Positions 7,404 through 19,070 of a DNA stretch of 52,386 bases are shown in pieces. The notes below the pieces were generated by a model that did no database searches, was not told the origin of the DNA, and saw only the letters and a list, made by a program, of their open reading frames with translations. Source of the DNA: Sulfuriflexus sp. (GTDB taxonomy: Bacteria; Pseudomonadota; Gammaproteobacteria; AKS1); assembly GCA_023134145.1 (NCBI GenBank), contig JAGLUW010000011.1, forward strand, positions 1 through 52,386. Direction: 5' to 3'. A program made the position numbers and the translations under genes. The first letter of the stretch is position 1. Each line of letters starts with the position of its first letter.

Positions 7404-8663
7404 ATGGCAATTCTCGCATTTGGCATCAACCATCAAACGGCTCCGGTCGCAATTCGCGAGCGTGTCGCCTTTGGCCCAGAATCGATGCAATCTGCCCTTC
7501 AAGACCTCACAGAAAGCACTCCTGTCGAAGAAGCAGCCATTCTTTCGACCTGTAATCGCACTGAAGTCTACTGTGAACTTGACGCTATCAACAGTAATGT
7601 AGTCCTCAATTGGCTGCAGGAGTTCCATCAACTTGATCAAGGATCGCTTGAGCCTTACATCTACCGTCACCCTGATCAGCTCGCTGTGCGCCATATGTTA
7701 CGCGTCGCCAGTGGTCTAGATTCATTAGTACTAGGCGAACCACAAATTCTTGGTCAAATGAAAGATGCCTACCAGCAGGCCAGCGCCGCCGGTACTATTG
7801 GCAAGACCTTATCCAAGCTATTTCAACATACTTTCCAAGTCGCCAAACAGATTCGCACAGATACGGCGATTGGTCATAGTCCTGTTTCCGTGGCATTTGC
7901 TGCCGTGGCGTTAGCAAAACAAATATTTGGTGATCTTAGCCCGCTCACGACCCTATTAATCGGTGCGGGTGAAACCGTTGAGCTAGCAGCAAGACACCTA
8001 AATGAATCCGGTATGGGTCGGATGATTATTGCGAATCGCACGGTTGAGCGAGCCCAAGCATTGGCAAGCCAATTTAATGGCTTCGCAATCCCCTTATCTG
8101 AAATGCCGAGCCATCTTGCTGAAGCGGATATTATTATTTCTTCAACCGCCAGTAGTTTGCCTATTCTCGGTAAAGGTAGCGTTGAAAGTGCATTAAAACA
8201 ACGCAAACACAAACCTATGTTCATGGTCGATATTGCCGTGCCACGTGATATCGAGCCCGAAGTTGATGAACTCGATGATGTGTATTTGTATAGCGTTGAT
8301 GACTTGCAAGAAATTATTCAAGAGAATTTACAATCTCGACAAGATGCTGCCACCCAAGCCGAAGAAATTATCGACACACAAGTCGAACACTTCATGGGAT
8401 GGTTGCGCTCGTTAGATTCTATTTCAACTATTCGTGATTTCCGTACTCATGCAGAACAACTTCGTGATGAAACGGTACAACGTGCATTACAGCGCATTCG
8501 TAATGGCGATGACGCTGAGCTTGTACTAGAAGAGCTCGCTCGTTTACTAACAAACAAACTCATTCATCTACCGAGTACGCAAATGCGTCAGGCAAGTTTT
8601 GATGGCCGTCGTGACGTACTCGACATTGTTCGCGAATTATATAATCTTGGCGAAGAAACCTAG
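7404..8663 (+). CDS. hemA: Glutamyl-tRNA reductase
   Basis: 419 aa, matching the E. coli enzyme. It catalyses NADPH-dependent reduction of glutamyl-tRNA(Glu) to glutamate-1-semialdehyde, the committed step of C5 haem synthesis. The catalytic domain carries the nucleophile Cys50 in STCNRTEVY; then [11 protein letters not shown], the NADPH-binding Rossmann segment [15 protein letters not shown], and a C-terminal helical dimerisation domain. The ATG at 7404 gives the family N-terminus ([11 protein letters not shown]) but has no obvious Shine-Dalgarno. First gene of hemA-prfA-prmC. Confidence 0.97.
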   Translation: MAILAFGINHQTAPVAIRERVAFGPESMQSALQDLTESTPVEEAAILSTCNRTEVYCELDAINSNVVLNWLQEFHQLDQGSLEPYIYRHPDQLAVRHMLRVASGLDSLVLGEPQILGQMKDAYQQASAAGTIGKTLSKLFQHTFQVAKQIRTDTAIGHSPVSVAFAAVALAKQIFGDLSPLTTLLIGAGETVELAARHLNESGMGRMIIANRTVERAQALASQFNGFAIPLSEMPSHLAEADIIISSTASSLPILGKGSVESALKQRKHKPMFMVDIAVPRDIEPEVDELDDVYLYSVDDLQEIIQENLQSRQDAATQAEEIIDTQVEHFMGWLRSLDSISTIRDFRTHAEQLRDETVQRALQRIRNGDDAELVLEELARLLTNKLIHLPSTQMRQASFDGRRDVLDIVRELYNLGEET

Positions 8664-8685
8664 CTATTCTTACTCTGTCTTTTTC

Positions 8686-8704
8686 TGCGTAACCTCATTA
8701 CGCA
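8686..8704 (+). other. Stem-loop between hemA and prfA
   Basis: Perfect 7-bp inverted repeat TGCGTAA/TTACGCA with loop CCTCA, 22 nt after the hemA stop and 31 nt before the prfA GTG. It lacks a U-tract, so a role in mRNA processing or attenuation between the two genes is more likely than termination. Confidence 0.5.
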
Positions 8705-8735
8705 CCCCGCTAAAAATTAAACTGGATAACACAAC

Positions 8736-9818
8736 GTGAAAGCATCAATACGTCAAAAACTCGATACCCTTGGCGAACGCCTTGAAGAAATTAATGCACT
8801 GCTTTCTGATGCGGAAACCATCGCCGATAATAATAAGTTTCGCGAACTCTCAAAAGAGTACGCACAGCTTAATCCAATTGTGATGGTCTTTAATAACTAT
8901 CGCAGCGCACTCGATGATCTTGATGACGCAAAAGAAATGCTCAAAGAAGATGACGCTGAAATGCGTGAAATGGCGGAAGAAGAAATTAAATCCGCAAAAG
9001 GTGTTATTGAAACACTCGAAGATGAATTACAAATTCTCCTATTACCAACCGACCCGCTTGATGAAAACAATGTCTTCATTGAAATTCGTGCTGGCGCTGG
9101 TGGTGATGAGGCGGCTCTATTCGCAGGCGCATTGTTCCGTATGTACAGCCGTTTTGTCGAGAAACAAGGTTGGAAACTTGAAATCATTAACGAGCACGAA
9201 GGTGAACACGGTGGTTACAAAGAAATCATTTCGCGTATTCTCGGTAAAGATGTGTATTCAATTATGAAATTTGAATCAGGTGGTCACCGAGTACAACGTG
9301 TCCCAGAAACCGAATCACAGGGCCGCGTACATACCTCGGCCTGTACGGTTGCGATCATGCCGGAAATTGCTGATGTTGAGCAAATCAAAATTAATCCAGC
9401 GGATTTAAAAGTGGATACCTTCCGTGCATCAGGCGCGGGTGGTCAGCACGTCAATAAAACCGACTCTGCTATCCGTATAACCCATTTACCAACCGGTACC
9501 GTTGTTGAGTGTCAAGATCAACGTTCGCAACATAAGAACCGCGCGCAGGCCATGTCACTCTTGCAGTCACGCCTACTCACTGCCGAAACAGATAAACAAA
9601 ACAGTGAACAAGCTGAACAACGTCGCAATTTAATCGGCAGTGGCGATCGTTCTGAACGCATTCGCACCTATAATTTCCCACAAGGTCGTTTAACGGATCA
9701 TCGTATTAATTTGACCCTTTATAAACTTCAAGACATTTTAGAAGGCGATCTCAGTCAGATAATTGATCCTCTTCGCCACGAATACCAAGCCGATCTACTT
9801 GCGGCGATGGGCGACTAA
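8736..9818 (+). CDS. prfA: Peptide chain release factor 1
   Basis: 360 aa. Class I release factor for UAA and UAG. The codon-recognition tripeptide is P190-E-T192 in [10 protein letters not shown]; the GGQ motif is at 235-237 ([14 protein letters not shown]), whose Gln is methylated by PrmC, encoded next door. Starts with GTG at 8736, giving [10 protein letters not shown], collinear with E. coli RF1. Confidence 0.97.
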   Translation: MKASIRQKLDTLGERLEEINALLSDAETIADNNKFRELSKEYAQLNPIVMVFNNYRSALDDLDDAKEMLKEDDAEMREMAEEEIKSAKGVIETLEDELQILLLPTDPLDENNVFIEIRAGAGGDEAALFAGALFRMYSRFVEKQGWKLEIINEHEGEHGGYKEIISRILGKDVYSIMKFESGGHRVQRVPETESQGRVHTSACTVAIMPEIADVEQIKINPADLKVDTFRASGAGGQHVNKTDSAIRITHLPTGTVVECQDQRSQHKNRAQAMSLLQSRLLTAETDKQNSEQAEQRRNLIGSGDRSERIRTYNFPQGRLTDHRINLTLYKLQDILEGDLSQIIDPLRHEYQADLLAAMGD

Positions 9819-9833
9819 AGGAGCATCGCGTAG

Positions 9834-10679
9834 ATGCAACGTATCGACGAACTGTTAGATGCGGCTAAAGCTCAGCTCGCCAATAGCGAGTCGGCACAAC
9901 TCGATGCCGAAGTATTACTTGCCCATGTACTTGGTAAGCAGCGCAGTTATTTGCGCGCTTACCCTGAAATAAAACCTGAACAAGAAGCAGCACAGGCTTA
10001 CTCACGTTTACTAGCACGACGTGAAGCAGGCGAACCGGTTGCCCACCTCACTGGTGAACGTGAGTTTTGGTCACTGAACCTCCAAGTCACTCCTGACACA
10101 CTCATCCCCCGACCCGATACTGAGTTATTAGTCGAAACCGCGCTGCAACGTTTGAGTGAAATAAGAAATAAGCCAATTCAATTAGCCGATCTCGGCACGG
10201 GTAGTGGCGCAATCGCCCTCGCACTTGCCAGTGAATGTTCACAATGCGAAATAACAGCAACGGATCTTTCAACCGCCGCGCTGGCTGTTGCCAAAGACAA
10301 CTCAGATCGCTTAGAAATAAATAATATTGAATTTATTCACAGTAATTGGTGCAGTGCCTTTGCTGATGACACGCACTTCGACATGATTATTAGCAACCCG
10401 CCCTACATTCCGAATAATGATCCACATATGCAAGCAGCCGAGCTGAAGTGTGAACCTGAATTTGCACTGACCTCAGGCAATGATGGTCTCGATGCGTTGC
10501 GTAGCATTACTCAACAAGCCCAACATTTTCTAAAACCCAACGGTTGGTTACTTGTCGAACATGGTTACGATCAAGCTGAGGCTGTGAGGACCTTATTCCG
10601 AGAAAATGGCTACCAAGATATCGAAACGAAACAAGATCTGGGTGGTAACGACCGAGTTTGTCTTGGCCAATGGCGCTGA
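9834..10679 (+). CDS. prmC: Release-factor glutamine methyltransferase
   Basis: 281 aa. SAM-dependent N5-glutamine methylase of the release-factor GGQ motif. N-terminal helical domain, then the hallmark LIPRPDTELLVE, SAM motif ADLGTGSGAIALALA, and the catalytic NPPY in IISNPPYIP. A strong AAGGAG ribosome site lies 15 nt after the prfA stop region, so prfA and prmC are co-expressed. Confidence 0.96.
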   Translation: MQRIDELLDAAKAQLANSESAQLDAEVLLAHVLGKQRSYLRAYPEIKPEQEAAQAYSRLLARREAGEPVAHLTGEREFWSLNLQVTPDTLIPRPDTELLVETALQRLSEIRNKPIQLADLGTGSGAIALALASECSQCEITATDLSTAALAVAKDNSDRLEINNIEFIHSNWCSAFADDTHFDMIISNPPYIPNNDPHMQAAELKCEPEFALTSGNDGLDALRSITQQAQHFLKPNGWLLVEHGYDQAEAVRTLFRENGYQDIETKQDLGGNDRVCLGQWR

Positions 10680-10715
10680 AAGCCTTGATTCTAAAGCACC
10701 GCAATATCAATACTT

Positions 10716-10721
10716 TATAAT
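10716..10721 (+). promoter_or_regulatory. Possible -10 element upstream of the small unknown gene
   Basis: Perfect TATAAT about 48 bp before the next start codon. No acceptable -35 at 16-18 nt, so it is only a candidate internal promoter. Confidence 0.3.
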
Positions 10722-10768
10722 CTACTGAAGCAGCTTGCATCCTGATAGCATCTATCTAGTATAGGGGG

Positions 10769-11179
10769 ATGAGTGATCATTCAGACGAATGCATTAAACA
10801 CCGCGATATCCATTTCGCGTCACTGCATGATCAGGATGAATCTCCATCTCAACTAGCAATATTATTACTCGCTGATGCCCCCGGTATCATCAATCTTCAT
10901 CCATTATCCGATACACGCCTGCATGTTAGTTATGACCTGCGACTCGTCACCTTAAATATTATTGAATCCGGCTTACGTGAAGTTGGCTTCCACCTCGATA
11001 ATAATTTGATGTGTATATTGCGCCGTGCACTATGTCACTACACCGAAGAAACTCAGTGCCTCAACATGGGCTATCACCCAGACAGCAAGGCAACCCGTGA
11101 TATCTATATTTGTCGTTACCAACGCCTACCCCACGGCTGCCAAGACGAGCGTCCTAACCATTGGCGTAAATACCTCTAA
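10769..11179 (+). CDS. Small conserved-looking protein, possible HMA-like fold
   Basis: 136 aa, no signal peptide. Residues about 27-80 (LLLADAPGIINLHPLSDTRL, then VSYDLRLVTLNIIESGLREVGF) fit the beta-alpha-beta-beta-alpha pattern of heavy-metal-associated/ferredoxin-like domains, but the CxxC metal motif is absent. The C-terminal half is rich in Cys and His (CILRRALCH, TEETQCLNM, CRYQRLPHGC) and could bind a metal. The only purine-rich ribosome site (AGGGGG) touches the ATG. It lies between prmC and a MoeB-like gene in the same direction, so a link to sulfur or cofactor chemistry is possible but unproven. Confidence 0.7.
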   Translation: MSDHSDECIKHRDIHFASLHDQDESPSQLAILLLADAPGIINLHPLSDTRLHVSYDLRLVTLNIIESGLREVGFHLDNNLMCILRRALCHYTEETQCLNMGYHPDSKATRDIYICRYQRLPHGCQDERPNHWRKYL

Positions 11180-11238
11180 GTACCAACGACGGCCCACGGT
11201 CACTGCTAATACCCGCTATATCGTTTATGATAGTCAGC

Positions 11239-11988
11239 ATGAACGACGACGAATTACTCCGCTACAGCCGCCAAATCATGCTGCCTCAGGTTGATGTAGA
11301 AGGACAGCAGCGCCTCGCAGACTCTTGCGTGTTGATTATTGGCCTCGGTGGACTGGGTTCACCTGTCGCGATGTACCTGGCTGCTGCGGGTGTTGGGCAA
11401 CTGGAGTTAGTGGATTTTGATAAGGTCGATATAACAAATCTACAACGTCAAATCCTCCACAGCACCGACAATATTGGCCAAGCTAAGACTGAATCTGCCC
11501 TACAACGGCTGCAGCAAATCAATCCACTCATCACGATTAATATCCACAACGAAAAGCTCGAAGGCGAGGCGCTTATCGCCGCAGCTAAAAAAGCCGATGT
11601 GGTGGTTGATGCCAGTGATAATTTTGCCACCCGTTTTGCCATTAATCGCGCCTGCTTAGCGGCAAAAACACCGCTAGTTTCTGCAGCCGCCATCCGTATG
11701 GAAGGACAAATCTCGGTGTTTCAATGTGATGATCCCGCAATGGCTTGTTACCAATGCCTCTATCAAGACACGGGTGAAGAAGACACCAACTGCACCAGCA
11801 ATGGCGTGCTTGCGCCGATGGTCGGCATTCTCGGTTCTATGCAAGCACTTGAGACCCTTAAGCTACTACTTAATATAGGTGAATCTCTTGCTGGAAAGCT
11901 TATGTTATTCGATGGAATGACCATGGAATGGCGCACAATGAAGCTACGTAAAGACTCTGCCTGCCCTGCCTGCAATTCCACTTCTTAA
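11239..11988 (+). CDS. moeB: MoeB/ThiF-family adenylyltransferase
   Basis: 249 aa. E1-like enzyme that adenylates the C-terminal glycine of a sulfur-carrier protein (MoaD or ThiS). ATP loop IGLGGLGSPVAMYLAAAG, DFDKVDITNLQRQ, DASDNFATRF; two Zn-binding pairs CYQC and CPAC; a candidate conserved Cys in DTNCTSNGVLAP. It has no rhodanese domain. The ATG at 11239 is preferred because MNDDELLRYSRQIMLPQ matches close relatives; an in-frame ATG at 11227 adds four residues. Specificity for MoaD versus ThiS cannot be read from sequence. Confidence 0.85.
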   Translation: MNDDELLRYSRQIMLPQVDVEGQQRLADSCVLIIGLGGLGSPVAMYLAAAGVGQLELVDFDKVDITNLQRQILHSTDNIGQAKTESALQRLQQINPLITINIHNEKLEGEALIAAAKKADVVVDASDNFATRFAINRACLAAKTPLVSAAAIRMEGQISVFQCDDPAMACYQCLYQDTGEEDTNCTSNGVLAPMVGILGSMQALETLKLLLNIGESLAGKLMLFDGMTMEWRTMKLRKDSACPACNSTS

Positions 11989-12115
11989 CTCCACATTTTA
12001 GGATTTTCTACTACACTTAACTAAACATCACCGGCCTATCTACTTATAGAGCGGAAAATTCCATAATTTCAGTATGGTTTTAATCTTAATCAATGCCTGT
12101 GGGGGGCAAATGCTG

Positions 12116-12991
12116 ATGTGCAACATAAACGCAATCATCCGGAACTTGCTCTGCATTCTCGTTGCCTGTTTGCTGACGATGCCCATTATCAGCAATGCCG
12201 ATAGCAATGAGCTCGTTACTGGTGCTGGCGCACATTCATCATGGGTTATCCTCAATAAATTAAAACCGATACTTGAAAAAGAATCTGGCTACGACATTAC
12301 CCTGTTCGGCAAACAATCTATGCTCGGTGTCGGCTGTAATGCAGGAATAAAATCAACCGCCCAAAGTTCTCCTCAACACGAAAATTTTGGCATGCTTTGT
12401 TGCCCACTCGATGATGCCGAGATTAGCGAAAAAAATCTTGAGGTTTTTCCCTTAGCATTAGAACCACTCATGATTCTTGGGCACGAAAAAAACCCAATAA
12501 CAAACTTGAGTACCAAGCAAGTTAAAGCGATATTCAGTGGTGAAATAAATAATTGGAAAGCAGTTGGTGGCTTAGATAAATCTATTGTTGTCGTCACCCG
12601 ACTTCATTGCAAAAAACGTCCCGGTCACTGGAAACGTATCTTGCCAACACCAGAAGCATTCACCAGAAAACGTATTAACGTACAAAGTGCCGATGAAATG
12701 GTAAAACGTGTTGGCGATTTTGAATCTGCAATCGGTCACGCAGGTACAGCTTGGCTACGCGGTGAAAGTTCGCATACAAAAATCATTCGTGTCAATGGCT
12801 ATTTACCAACAAGTGAAAACGTAAAAAAGGGTAATTACAAATTTTTCAGACAACTTTCAATTATCACCAAGAATGATGCATCAAAGCGATTAAAAGATTT
12901 AATGCGCCGTGTACAAAAAGAAGTTGTTAAAAATTCTGAATTACTCAGTGAATATCAATTACTTCCTTCCACCTCACCATCTACACATTAA
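12116..12991 (+). CDS. PstS-like periplasmic substrate-binding protein
   Basis: 291 aa. A signal peptide (hydrophobic LLCILVACLLTMP, probable cleavage after SNA) precedes a PBP-like domain. The segment STKQVKAIFSGEINNWKAVGG is the signature of the phosphate-binding PstS-like family. Internal cysteines (GVGC, MLCC, RLHC) are unusual for PstS. No permease or ATPase genes are nearby, so it is unlikely to serve a transporter. ATGs at 12110 and 12116 both follow GGGGGG; 12116 has the better spacing (9 nt). The next gene, 18 bp on, is a diguanylate cyclase, suggesting a ligand-sensing partner. Confidence 0.8.
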   Translation: MCNINAIIRNLLCILVACLLTMPIISNADSNELVTGAGAHSSWVILNKLKPILEKESGYDITLFGKQSMLGVGCNAGIKSTAQSSPQHENFGMLCCPLDDAEISEKNLEVFPLALEPLMILGHEKNPITNLSTKQVKAIFSGEINNWKAVGGLDKSIVVVTRLHCKKRPGHWKRILPTPEAFTRKRINVQSADEMVKRVGDFESAIGHAGTAWLRGESSHTKIIRVNGYLPTSENVKKGNYKFFRQLSIITKNDASKRLKDLMRRVQKEVVKNSELLSEYQLLPSTSPSTH

Positions 12992-13009
12992 AGTAATTAT
13001 TAAAAATTC

Positions 13010-14587
13010 ATGATTAAACTTGCTACATTTCGTTCTAGACTGATTTTCTATATCTTGCTGGTATCGGTCTTTCTCAGTCTTTCACTTGGTTTGTCGTTTT
13101 GGCATACCCGTAACATTTTACTCAGCGAAGCTGATCAGCAATTGCAACGAACCTCACATTTGCTTGATACCTATTTGGTCGCCGAACGTTTAGAACTAGA
13201 ACGTTATGCTGGGATTGTCCGTGACAACTTGCGCATTCAAGAATACATGTATGTTGTTACTGAGATTGGTGCAGAAAATGCACCACTCGACAAACTCTAT
13301 CAACAGCAGTTCGGCTGGTTACCCATTGATAACCGCGTGCTTATTGATACCAAAAGAAATGTGATTAGTGGTAATTCAATAAGCTCAATTGTCAGCATGG
13401 CCGTACTAAGCAATGAACCCCACAGCGTTCGACTTCAGTATATTAATACTCCTCAAGGCGTTGAACTGGTAGCAAATGCTCCCGTGTATTACCTAGATAA
13501 ATTGCTCGGTCATATTATTATTTCGCGTAATTATGATACTGACAAATTAAGAGAACTTGAGAGCATCAGTAAAGGTCGTATTTTTATCACTGACAAAAAC
13601 AAGGTCGCACTCAGTACTATTCCATCAATGATTAAGAGCTCACTAACTGATGACATGTCGAGCCTATCGTTCATGAACGACACCTTTATGCTGAACCGTA
13701 TTATCGTTGATGACAGCTTAAGTAAAGATATTGATTTTTATTTTGGTGTTTCAGAACGTCGCCTACTCGACAACATTGAACAGTTTAGTAAATTAATTTT
13801 ATTGATTGTCGCCTTTGGTGTTATTGGTATTTTATCTCTCGGTATTTTATTCCTGCGCGATTTTGATAAACCAATTAAAAAATTATTATCAATGACCGAT
13901 GAAGTCTCAAAAGGTAAGTTACCGGTCATTAGTAAAATCACACCTCGAAATGAAATTGATTCTTTGATAAATCATTTCTCAGACATGATTCATAGCTTGC
14001 GTGAAAAACAAATACTCATTTCAAAAGCGCAACAAGAACTCGAAACACTCACTATCACTGATAGTCTGACTGAACTATATAACCGCCGTCATTTGGTTGA
14101 GGTTTTTCCTAAATTACAGGCTCAAGCGCAACGAGATCGCTCTCCCTTAGCCGCAATCATTATTGACATTGATCACTTTAAAGTTATTAACGATGAATAT
14201 GGTCACTTAGCGGGTGATCAGTGTCTAGTTGAGTTCTCTGCCTTGCTGCGTAGTCATTCACGTACTAATGATTATTTATTCCGTCTTGGCGGAGAAGAAT
14301 TTTTAATTATTACATTAGGCGAAACAACCAAGGGCGTGCATTCGGTTGCAGAAAAAATACGCAAGGCAACCGAGCAAACGCCTATTCACTATCGCGATGC
14401 TCATATCCATATGACTATTAGTTGTGGGGTATGCGTAGAATATCCAACGGGTGACAAAGAACGTTCACTTAATAGTTTATTACTACATTCAGATAATGCC
14501 TTGTACCTTGCTAAACAAACAGGCCGTAACAAAGTGGTCGTGCATCTTCATGAAGACGAACATGAACAGCAGATCAAACAGCACTAG
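13010..14587 (+). CDS. Membrane diguanylate cyclase (sensor-HAMP-GGDEF)
   Basis: 525 aa. TM1 at about 11-30, a periplasmic sensor region at 31-260 (probably CACHE-like), TM2 at about 262-282, a HAMP-like segment ([20 protein letters not shown], 286-335) and a C-terminal GGDEF domain. Active site GGEEF at 427-431; the product-inhibition site RxxD (R418-D421) is exactly five residues before it. [10 protein letters not shown] opens the domain. It should make c-di-GMP and be feedback inhibited. It shares a CTAG stop overlap with convergent gatB. Confidence 0.93.
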   Translation: MIKLATFRSRLIFYILLVSVFLSLSLGLSFWHTRNILLSEADQQLQRTSHLLDTYLVAERLELERYAGIVRDNLRIQEYMYVVTEIGAENAPLDKLYQQQFGWLPIDNRVLIDTKRNVISGNSISSIVSMAVLSNEPHSVRLQYINTPQGVELVANAPVYYLDKLLGHIIISRNYDTDKLRELESISKGRIFITDKNKVALSTIPSMIKSSLTDDMSSLSFMNDTFMLNRIIVDDSLSKDIDFYFGVSERRLLDNIEQFSKLILLIVAFGVIGILSLGILFLRDFDKPIKKLLSMTDEVSKGKLPVISKITPRNEIDSLINHFSDMIHSLREKQILISKAQQELETLTITDSLTELYNRRHLVEVFPKLQAQAQRDRSPLAAIIIDIDHFKVINDEYGHLAGDQCLVEFSALLRSHSRTNDYLFRLGGEEFLIITLGETTKGVHSVAEKIRKATEQTPIHYRDAHIHMTISCGVCVEYPTGDKERSLNSLLLHSDNALYLAKQTGRNKVVVHLHEDEHEQQIKQH

Positions 14588-16020
14588 GGTTTGAGTTTGT
14601 CCTTTAATATTTGATTAACTTGAGCAGGATTAGCCTTGCCTTGGCTGGCTTTCATTACCTGACCAACAAAGAAGCCAAACACTTTATCTTTACCAGAACG
14701 ATACTGCTCAACCTGCCCCGGATTATTAGTAATAATTTCATCAACCAACTTTTCAATCGCGCCGCTATCAGTAACTTGCTTGAGACCTTTACTTTCAATA
14801 ACCGCATCGGCATCACCTTCGCCCTGCCACATTGCCTCAAATACCTGTTTCGCAATCTTGCCGGAGATAGTGTTGTCAGCAATGCGCTTGATCATGCCAC
14901 CGAGCATTTCAGCTGAGACAGGGCACTCTTTGATGTCGGTTGATTCTTTATTCAATGTGCCTGAAAAATCACCCATCACCCAGTTCGCACTTAACTTGGC
15001 TTCACCACCTGATGCTTTAACCACTATCTCATAGTAATCCGCCATCGGGCGCGACGAGGTCAATACATCGGCATCATAATCAGATAGTTCATACTCGCTT
15101 ATAAAACGTTGCAACTTCGCATCAGGCAATTCTGGCAAATTAGCTCGAACCGCTTCGATGGTTTCATTATCAATTTCAACAGGTAGTAAATCTGGGTCAG
15201 GGAAGTAGCGATAATCATTGGCTTCTTCCTTGCTACGCATGGCACGTGTTTCATGTTTGTCGGAATCGTAAAGTCGTGTTTCTTGAACAACCGCACCACC
15301 ACCTTCAATCACATCAATTTGTCGTTCGACTTCTAAATTAATCGCCTTCTCAACAAATCGGAAAGAATTTAAATTCTTTATTTCAGCACGTGTTCCATAT
15401 TCCTCTTGCCCCTTAGGACGAACAGAGACATTCGCATCACAACGGAATGAACCTTCTTGCATATTACCGTCACAAATATCAATGTAAGTGACAATCGAAT
15501 GGATCTTCTTCATATAGGCAATAGCTTCTTTAGCCGAACGCATATCTGGCTCAGAAACAATTTCCAATAACGGCGTACCTGCACGGTTAAGATCGATACC
15601 CGTCATGCCTGGGGATTCGCCATGCAAGGATTTACCCGCGTCTTCTTCAAGATGCGCGCGCGTAATACCAATTTTTTTCACTGTGCCATCTTCAAGACGT
15701 ATCTCAAGAACACCTTCACCGACGATAGGCAGTTCCATCTGACTAATTTGATAGCCTTTGGGTAAATCTGGGTAAAAATAATTCTTACGTGCAAAAATAG
15801 AACGAGGCGCAACCTCTGAACCTGTTGCCAAACCAAACTTAATCGCCATTTGCACGGCTTCGTGATTCAACACTGGCAAAACGCCGGGCATGCCAAGGTC
15901 AACCACACAAGCTTGCGTATTCGCAGGCGCACCATAGGCGGTCGATGCACCAGAGAAAATTTTACTTTTAGTGGCGAGCTGAGCATGAATCTCAAGCCCG
16001 ATAACTACTTCCCATTCCAT
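14584..16020 (-). CDS. gatB: Asp/Glu-tRNA amidotransferase subunit B
   Basis: 478 aa, full length. GatB is the kinase/tRNA-binding subunit that activates mischarged Glu-tRNA(Gln) or Asp-tRNA(Asn) for amidation. [12 protein letters not shown] at the N-terminus, the metal/ATP region around [18 protein letters not shown]-like residues ([15 protein letters not shown]) and a C-terminal YqeY-like tail domain ([13 protein letters not shown]). 21 bp after gatA. Confidence 0.97.
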   Translation of the reverse strand: MEWEVVIGLEIHAQLATKSKIFSGASTAYGAPANTQACVVDLGMPGVLPVLNHEAVQMAIKFGLATGSEVAPRSIFARKNYFYPDLPKGYQISQMELPIVGEGVLEIRLEDGTVKKIGITRAHLEEDAGKSLHGESPGMTGIDLNRAGTPLLEIVSEPDMRSAKEAIAYMKKIHSIVTYIDICDGNMQEGSFRCDANVSVRPKGQEEYGTRAEIKNLNSFRFVEKAINLEVERQIDVIEGGGAVVQETRLYDSDKHETRAMRSKEEANDYRYFPDPDLLPVEIDNETIEAVRANLPELPDAKLQRFISEYELSDYDADVLTSSRPMADYYEIVVKASGGEAKLSANWVMGDFSGTLNKESTDIKECPVSAEMLGGMIKRIADNTISGKIAKQVFEAMWQGEGDADAVIESKGLKQVTDSGAIEKLVDEIITNNPGQVEQYRSGKDKVFGFFVGQVMKASQGKANPAQVNQILKDKLKP

Positions 16021-16041
16021 AAAGGTTATTCCCGACTAATA

Positions 16042-17496
16042 TTACTTAAACTGCTCTGGCGTACGTGCATGCCAGTCAGTAACTTGTTGATAACGGTGCG
16101 CCACATTCAGTAGCCGCGACTCATCAAAATAATTACCAATAATCTGTAACCCTACTGGCATGTTATTAACAAAACCGGCTGGCACAGACATTCCCGGCAG
16201 ACCCGCGAGATTGGCAGCAATAGTATAAATATCAGATAGATACATAGTGATTGGGTCATCTGATTTTTCACCTAAACCAAAGGCAGGCTCAGGCGCGGTT
16301 GGCCCCATAATCACATCAACCTCTTCAAAGGCACGTTTGAAATCATCACTGATCAAACGACGTAATTGCTGTGCTTTTATGTAATAGGCATCGTAATAAC
16401 CGGCTGATAATGCGTAAGCACCGATCATAATGCGACGTTTCACCTCAGCACCAAAACCTTCACCACGTGAACGTTTGTACAAATCTTCTAAATCAGCAGG
16501 ATCATCACAGCGATAACCAAACCGCACGCCGTCAAAACGAGACAGATTTGATGAACATTCCGCGGGCGCCACAACATAATAGGTAGGCACGGCAAGATGA
16601 GTGTTTGGCAGGCTGATTTCCTTCACCACCGCACCGAGATTTTCATATTCACGAATAGCCGCCTCAACTGCACTGCCTACTTGCGCATCAAGACCTTCAC
16701 CAAAGTACTCTTTAGGAAGGCCAATCGTCAGCCCTTGCAGTGAATCGTTCAAATTTGCTGTGTAATCCGGCACATCTCGCTGTGCACTGGTTGAATCACG
16801 TTCATCAAAGCCTGCCATACAGTTAAGCATCATCGCTGCATCTTCTGCGGTGCGTGTCATCGGCCCTGCTTGATCGAGACTCGAGGCAAAGGCGATCATG
16901 CCGTAACGTGAAACACGGCCATAAGTTGGTTTTAAACCCGTAATGCCACATAAGGAAGCTGGCTGGCGAATGGAACCACCGGTATCTGTTCCGGTTGAGG
17001 CTGGCGCAAGTCGTGCTGCAACCGCTGCGGCTGAGCCACCTGACGAACCACCTGGTACCTTATTGATATCCCAAGGGTTTTTTACTGGTCCGTAGTAACT
17101 TGTTTCGTTCGATGAGCCCATCGCAAACTCATCCATATTGGTCTTACCCAACATCACCGCGCCTGCCGCATTGAAGTTCTCAATCACAGTCGCGTCATAA
17201 GGGGAGATAAAATTATCTAACATTTTTGAACCACAGGTCGTTTTCACGCCCTCGGTACAGAAAATATCCTTTTGCGCCAAGGGGATACCCGTTAATGGTG
17301 CTGCTGTTCCTGCCGCAATGCGCTTATCTGCCGCCGCAGCGGTGTCTAATGCAAGCTGCTGCGTCACTGTCACAAAGGCATTAATTTGCGGATCTAAACT
17401 GGAAATCCGATCTAGATAACTTTGAGTTAGCTCGGTACTGGAGAATTCACCAGCCTGTAATGCCGCTGAAAGTTCACTGAGAGTTTTGTTATGCAT
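16042..17496 (-). CDS. gatA: Asp/Glu-tRNA amidotransferase subunit A
   Basis: 484 aa amidase-signature protein that frees ammonia from glutamine for GatB. Catalytic Lys76 (AQKDIF), cis-Ser151 ([15 protein letters not shown]) and nucleophile Ser175 ([13 protein letters not shown]) are all present. In gammaproteobacteria with GlnRS the complex mainly makes Asn-tRNA(Asn); which role applies here depends on genes outside the window. Confidence 0.97.
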   Translation of the reverse strand: MHNKTLSELSAALQAGEFSSTELTQSYLDRISSLDPQINAFVTVTQQLALDTAAAADKRIAAGTAAPLTGIPLAQKDIFCTEGVKTTCGSKMLDNFISPYDATVIENFNAAGAVMLGKTNMDEFAMGSSNETSYYGPVKNPWDINKVPGGSSGGSAAAVAARLAPASTGTDTGGSIRQPASLCGITGLKPTYGRVSRYGMIAFASSLDQAGPMTRTAEDAAMMLNCMAGFDERDSTSAQRDVPDYTANLNDSLQGLTIGLPKEYFGEGLDAQVGSAVEAAIREYENLGAVVKEISLPNTHLAVPTYYVVAPAECSSNLSRFDGVRFGYRCDDPADLEDLYKRSRGEGFGAEVKRRIMIGAYALSAGYYDAYYIKAQQLRRLISDDFKRAFEEVDVIMGPTAPEPAFGLGEKSDDPITMYLSDIYTIAANLAGLPGMSVPAGFVNNMPVGLQIIGNYFDESRLLNVAHRYQQVTDWHARTPEQFK

Positions 17497-17551
17497 AATC
17501 TACAATTTCAATAATTTAGGTATATATAAGGTTTAAGTCCGGCTCACAGCC

Positions 17552-17839
17552 TTACTCAATCACCTGTGGCACTAGATATAAGCTGTTTTCTACGTTTGGA
17601 GCAATATCTTGATACTGCTCATGATGGTCAGTTTCCGTCACAACATCGTCACGCAGACGTTGCACCATATCTAAAGGATGAGCCATTGGCGCCACATCAC
17701 TGGTATCAACCGCACTCATTTGCTCAACCAAACCAAGAATGTTCGACAATTCTTTTTCGTAAGCGGGAATATCGTCCTCACTGATCGAAAGTCGAGCCAG
17801 ATGGGCAATCTTTTTTACATCATCTTGCGTTAAAGACAT
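17552..17839 (-). CDS. gatC: Asp/Glu-tRNA amidotransferase subunit C
   Basis: 95 aa. Small GatC scaffold that holds A and B together: DVKKIAHLARLSISEDD and the conserved LRDDVV near the C-terminus. GGAG ribosome site just before the ATG at 17839. First gene of gatCAB, divergent from mreB, the Pseudomonas arrangement. Confidence 0.95.
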   Translation of the reverse strand: MSLTQDDVKKIAHLARLSISEDDIPAYEKELSNILGLVEQMSAVDTSDVAPMAHPLDMVQRLRDDVVTETDHHEQYQDIAPNVENSLYLVPQVIE

Positions 17840-17925
17840 AGGTACTCCACGTAATTCAAACTGGCGCCAACTTCAGACACCAAACAATAAATATTCAGGA
17901 TGCGAAACTTATCACAATTAGTACC

Positions 17926-17954
17926 TTGCCGAAAACCCTACGCATTGTTAAAGT
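17926..17954 (+). promoter_or_regulatory. Candidate sigma70 promoter of mreB
   Basis: TTGCCG (17926-17931), a 17-nt spacer, TAAAGT (17949-17954): 4/6 matches in each hexamer, about 50 bp before the mreB ATG. Confidence 0.45.
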
Positions 17955-17984
17955 AGCGCCATATTTAAGCATTTTTATGTATGA

Positions 17985-19049
<1,065 letters not shown>

Positions 19050-19070
19050 TACCTACGCAGGGGTTTAATT

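Noticed and set aside
7329-7694. Open frame antisense to the hemA start
   Set aside because: No ribosome site or homology pattern; hemA on the opposite strand is certain.
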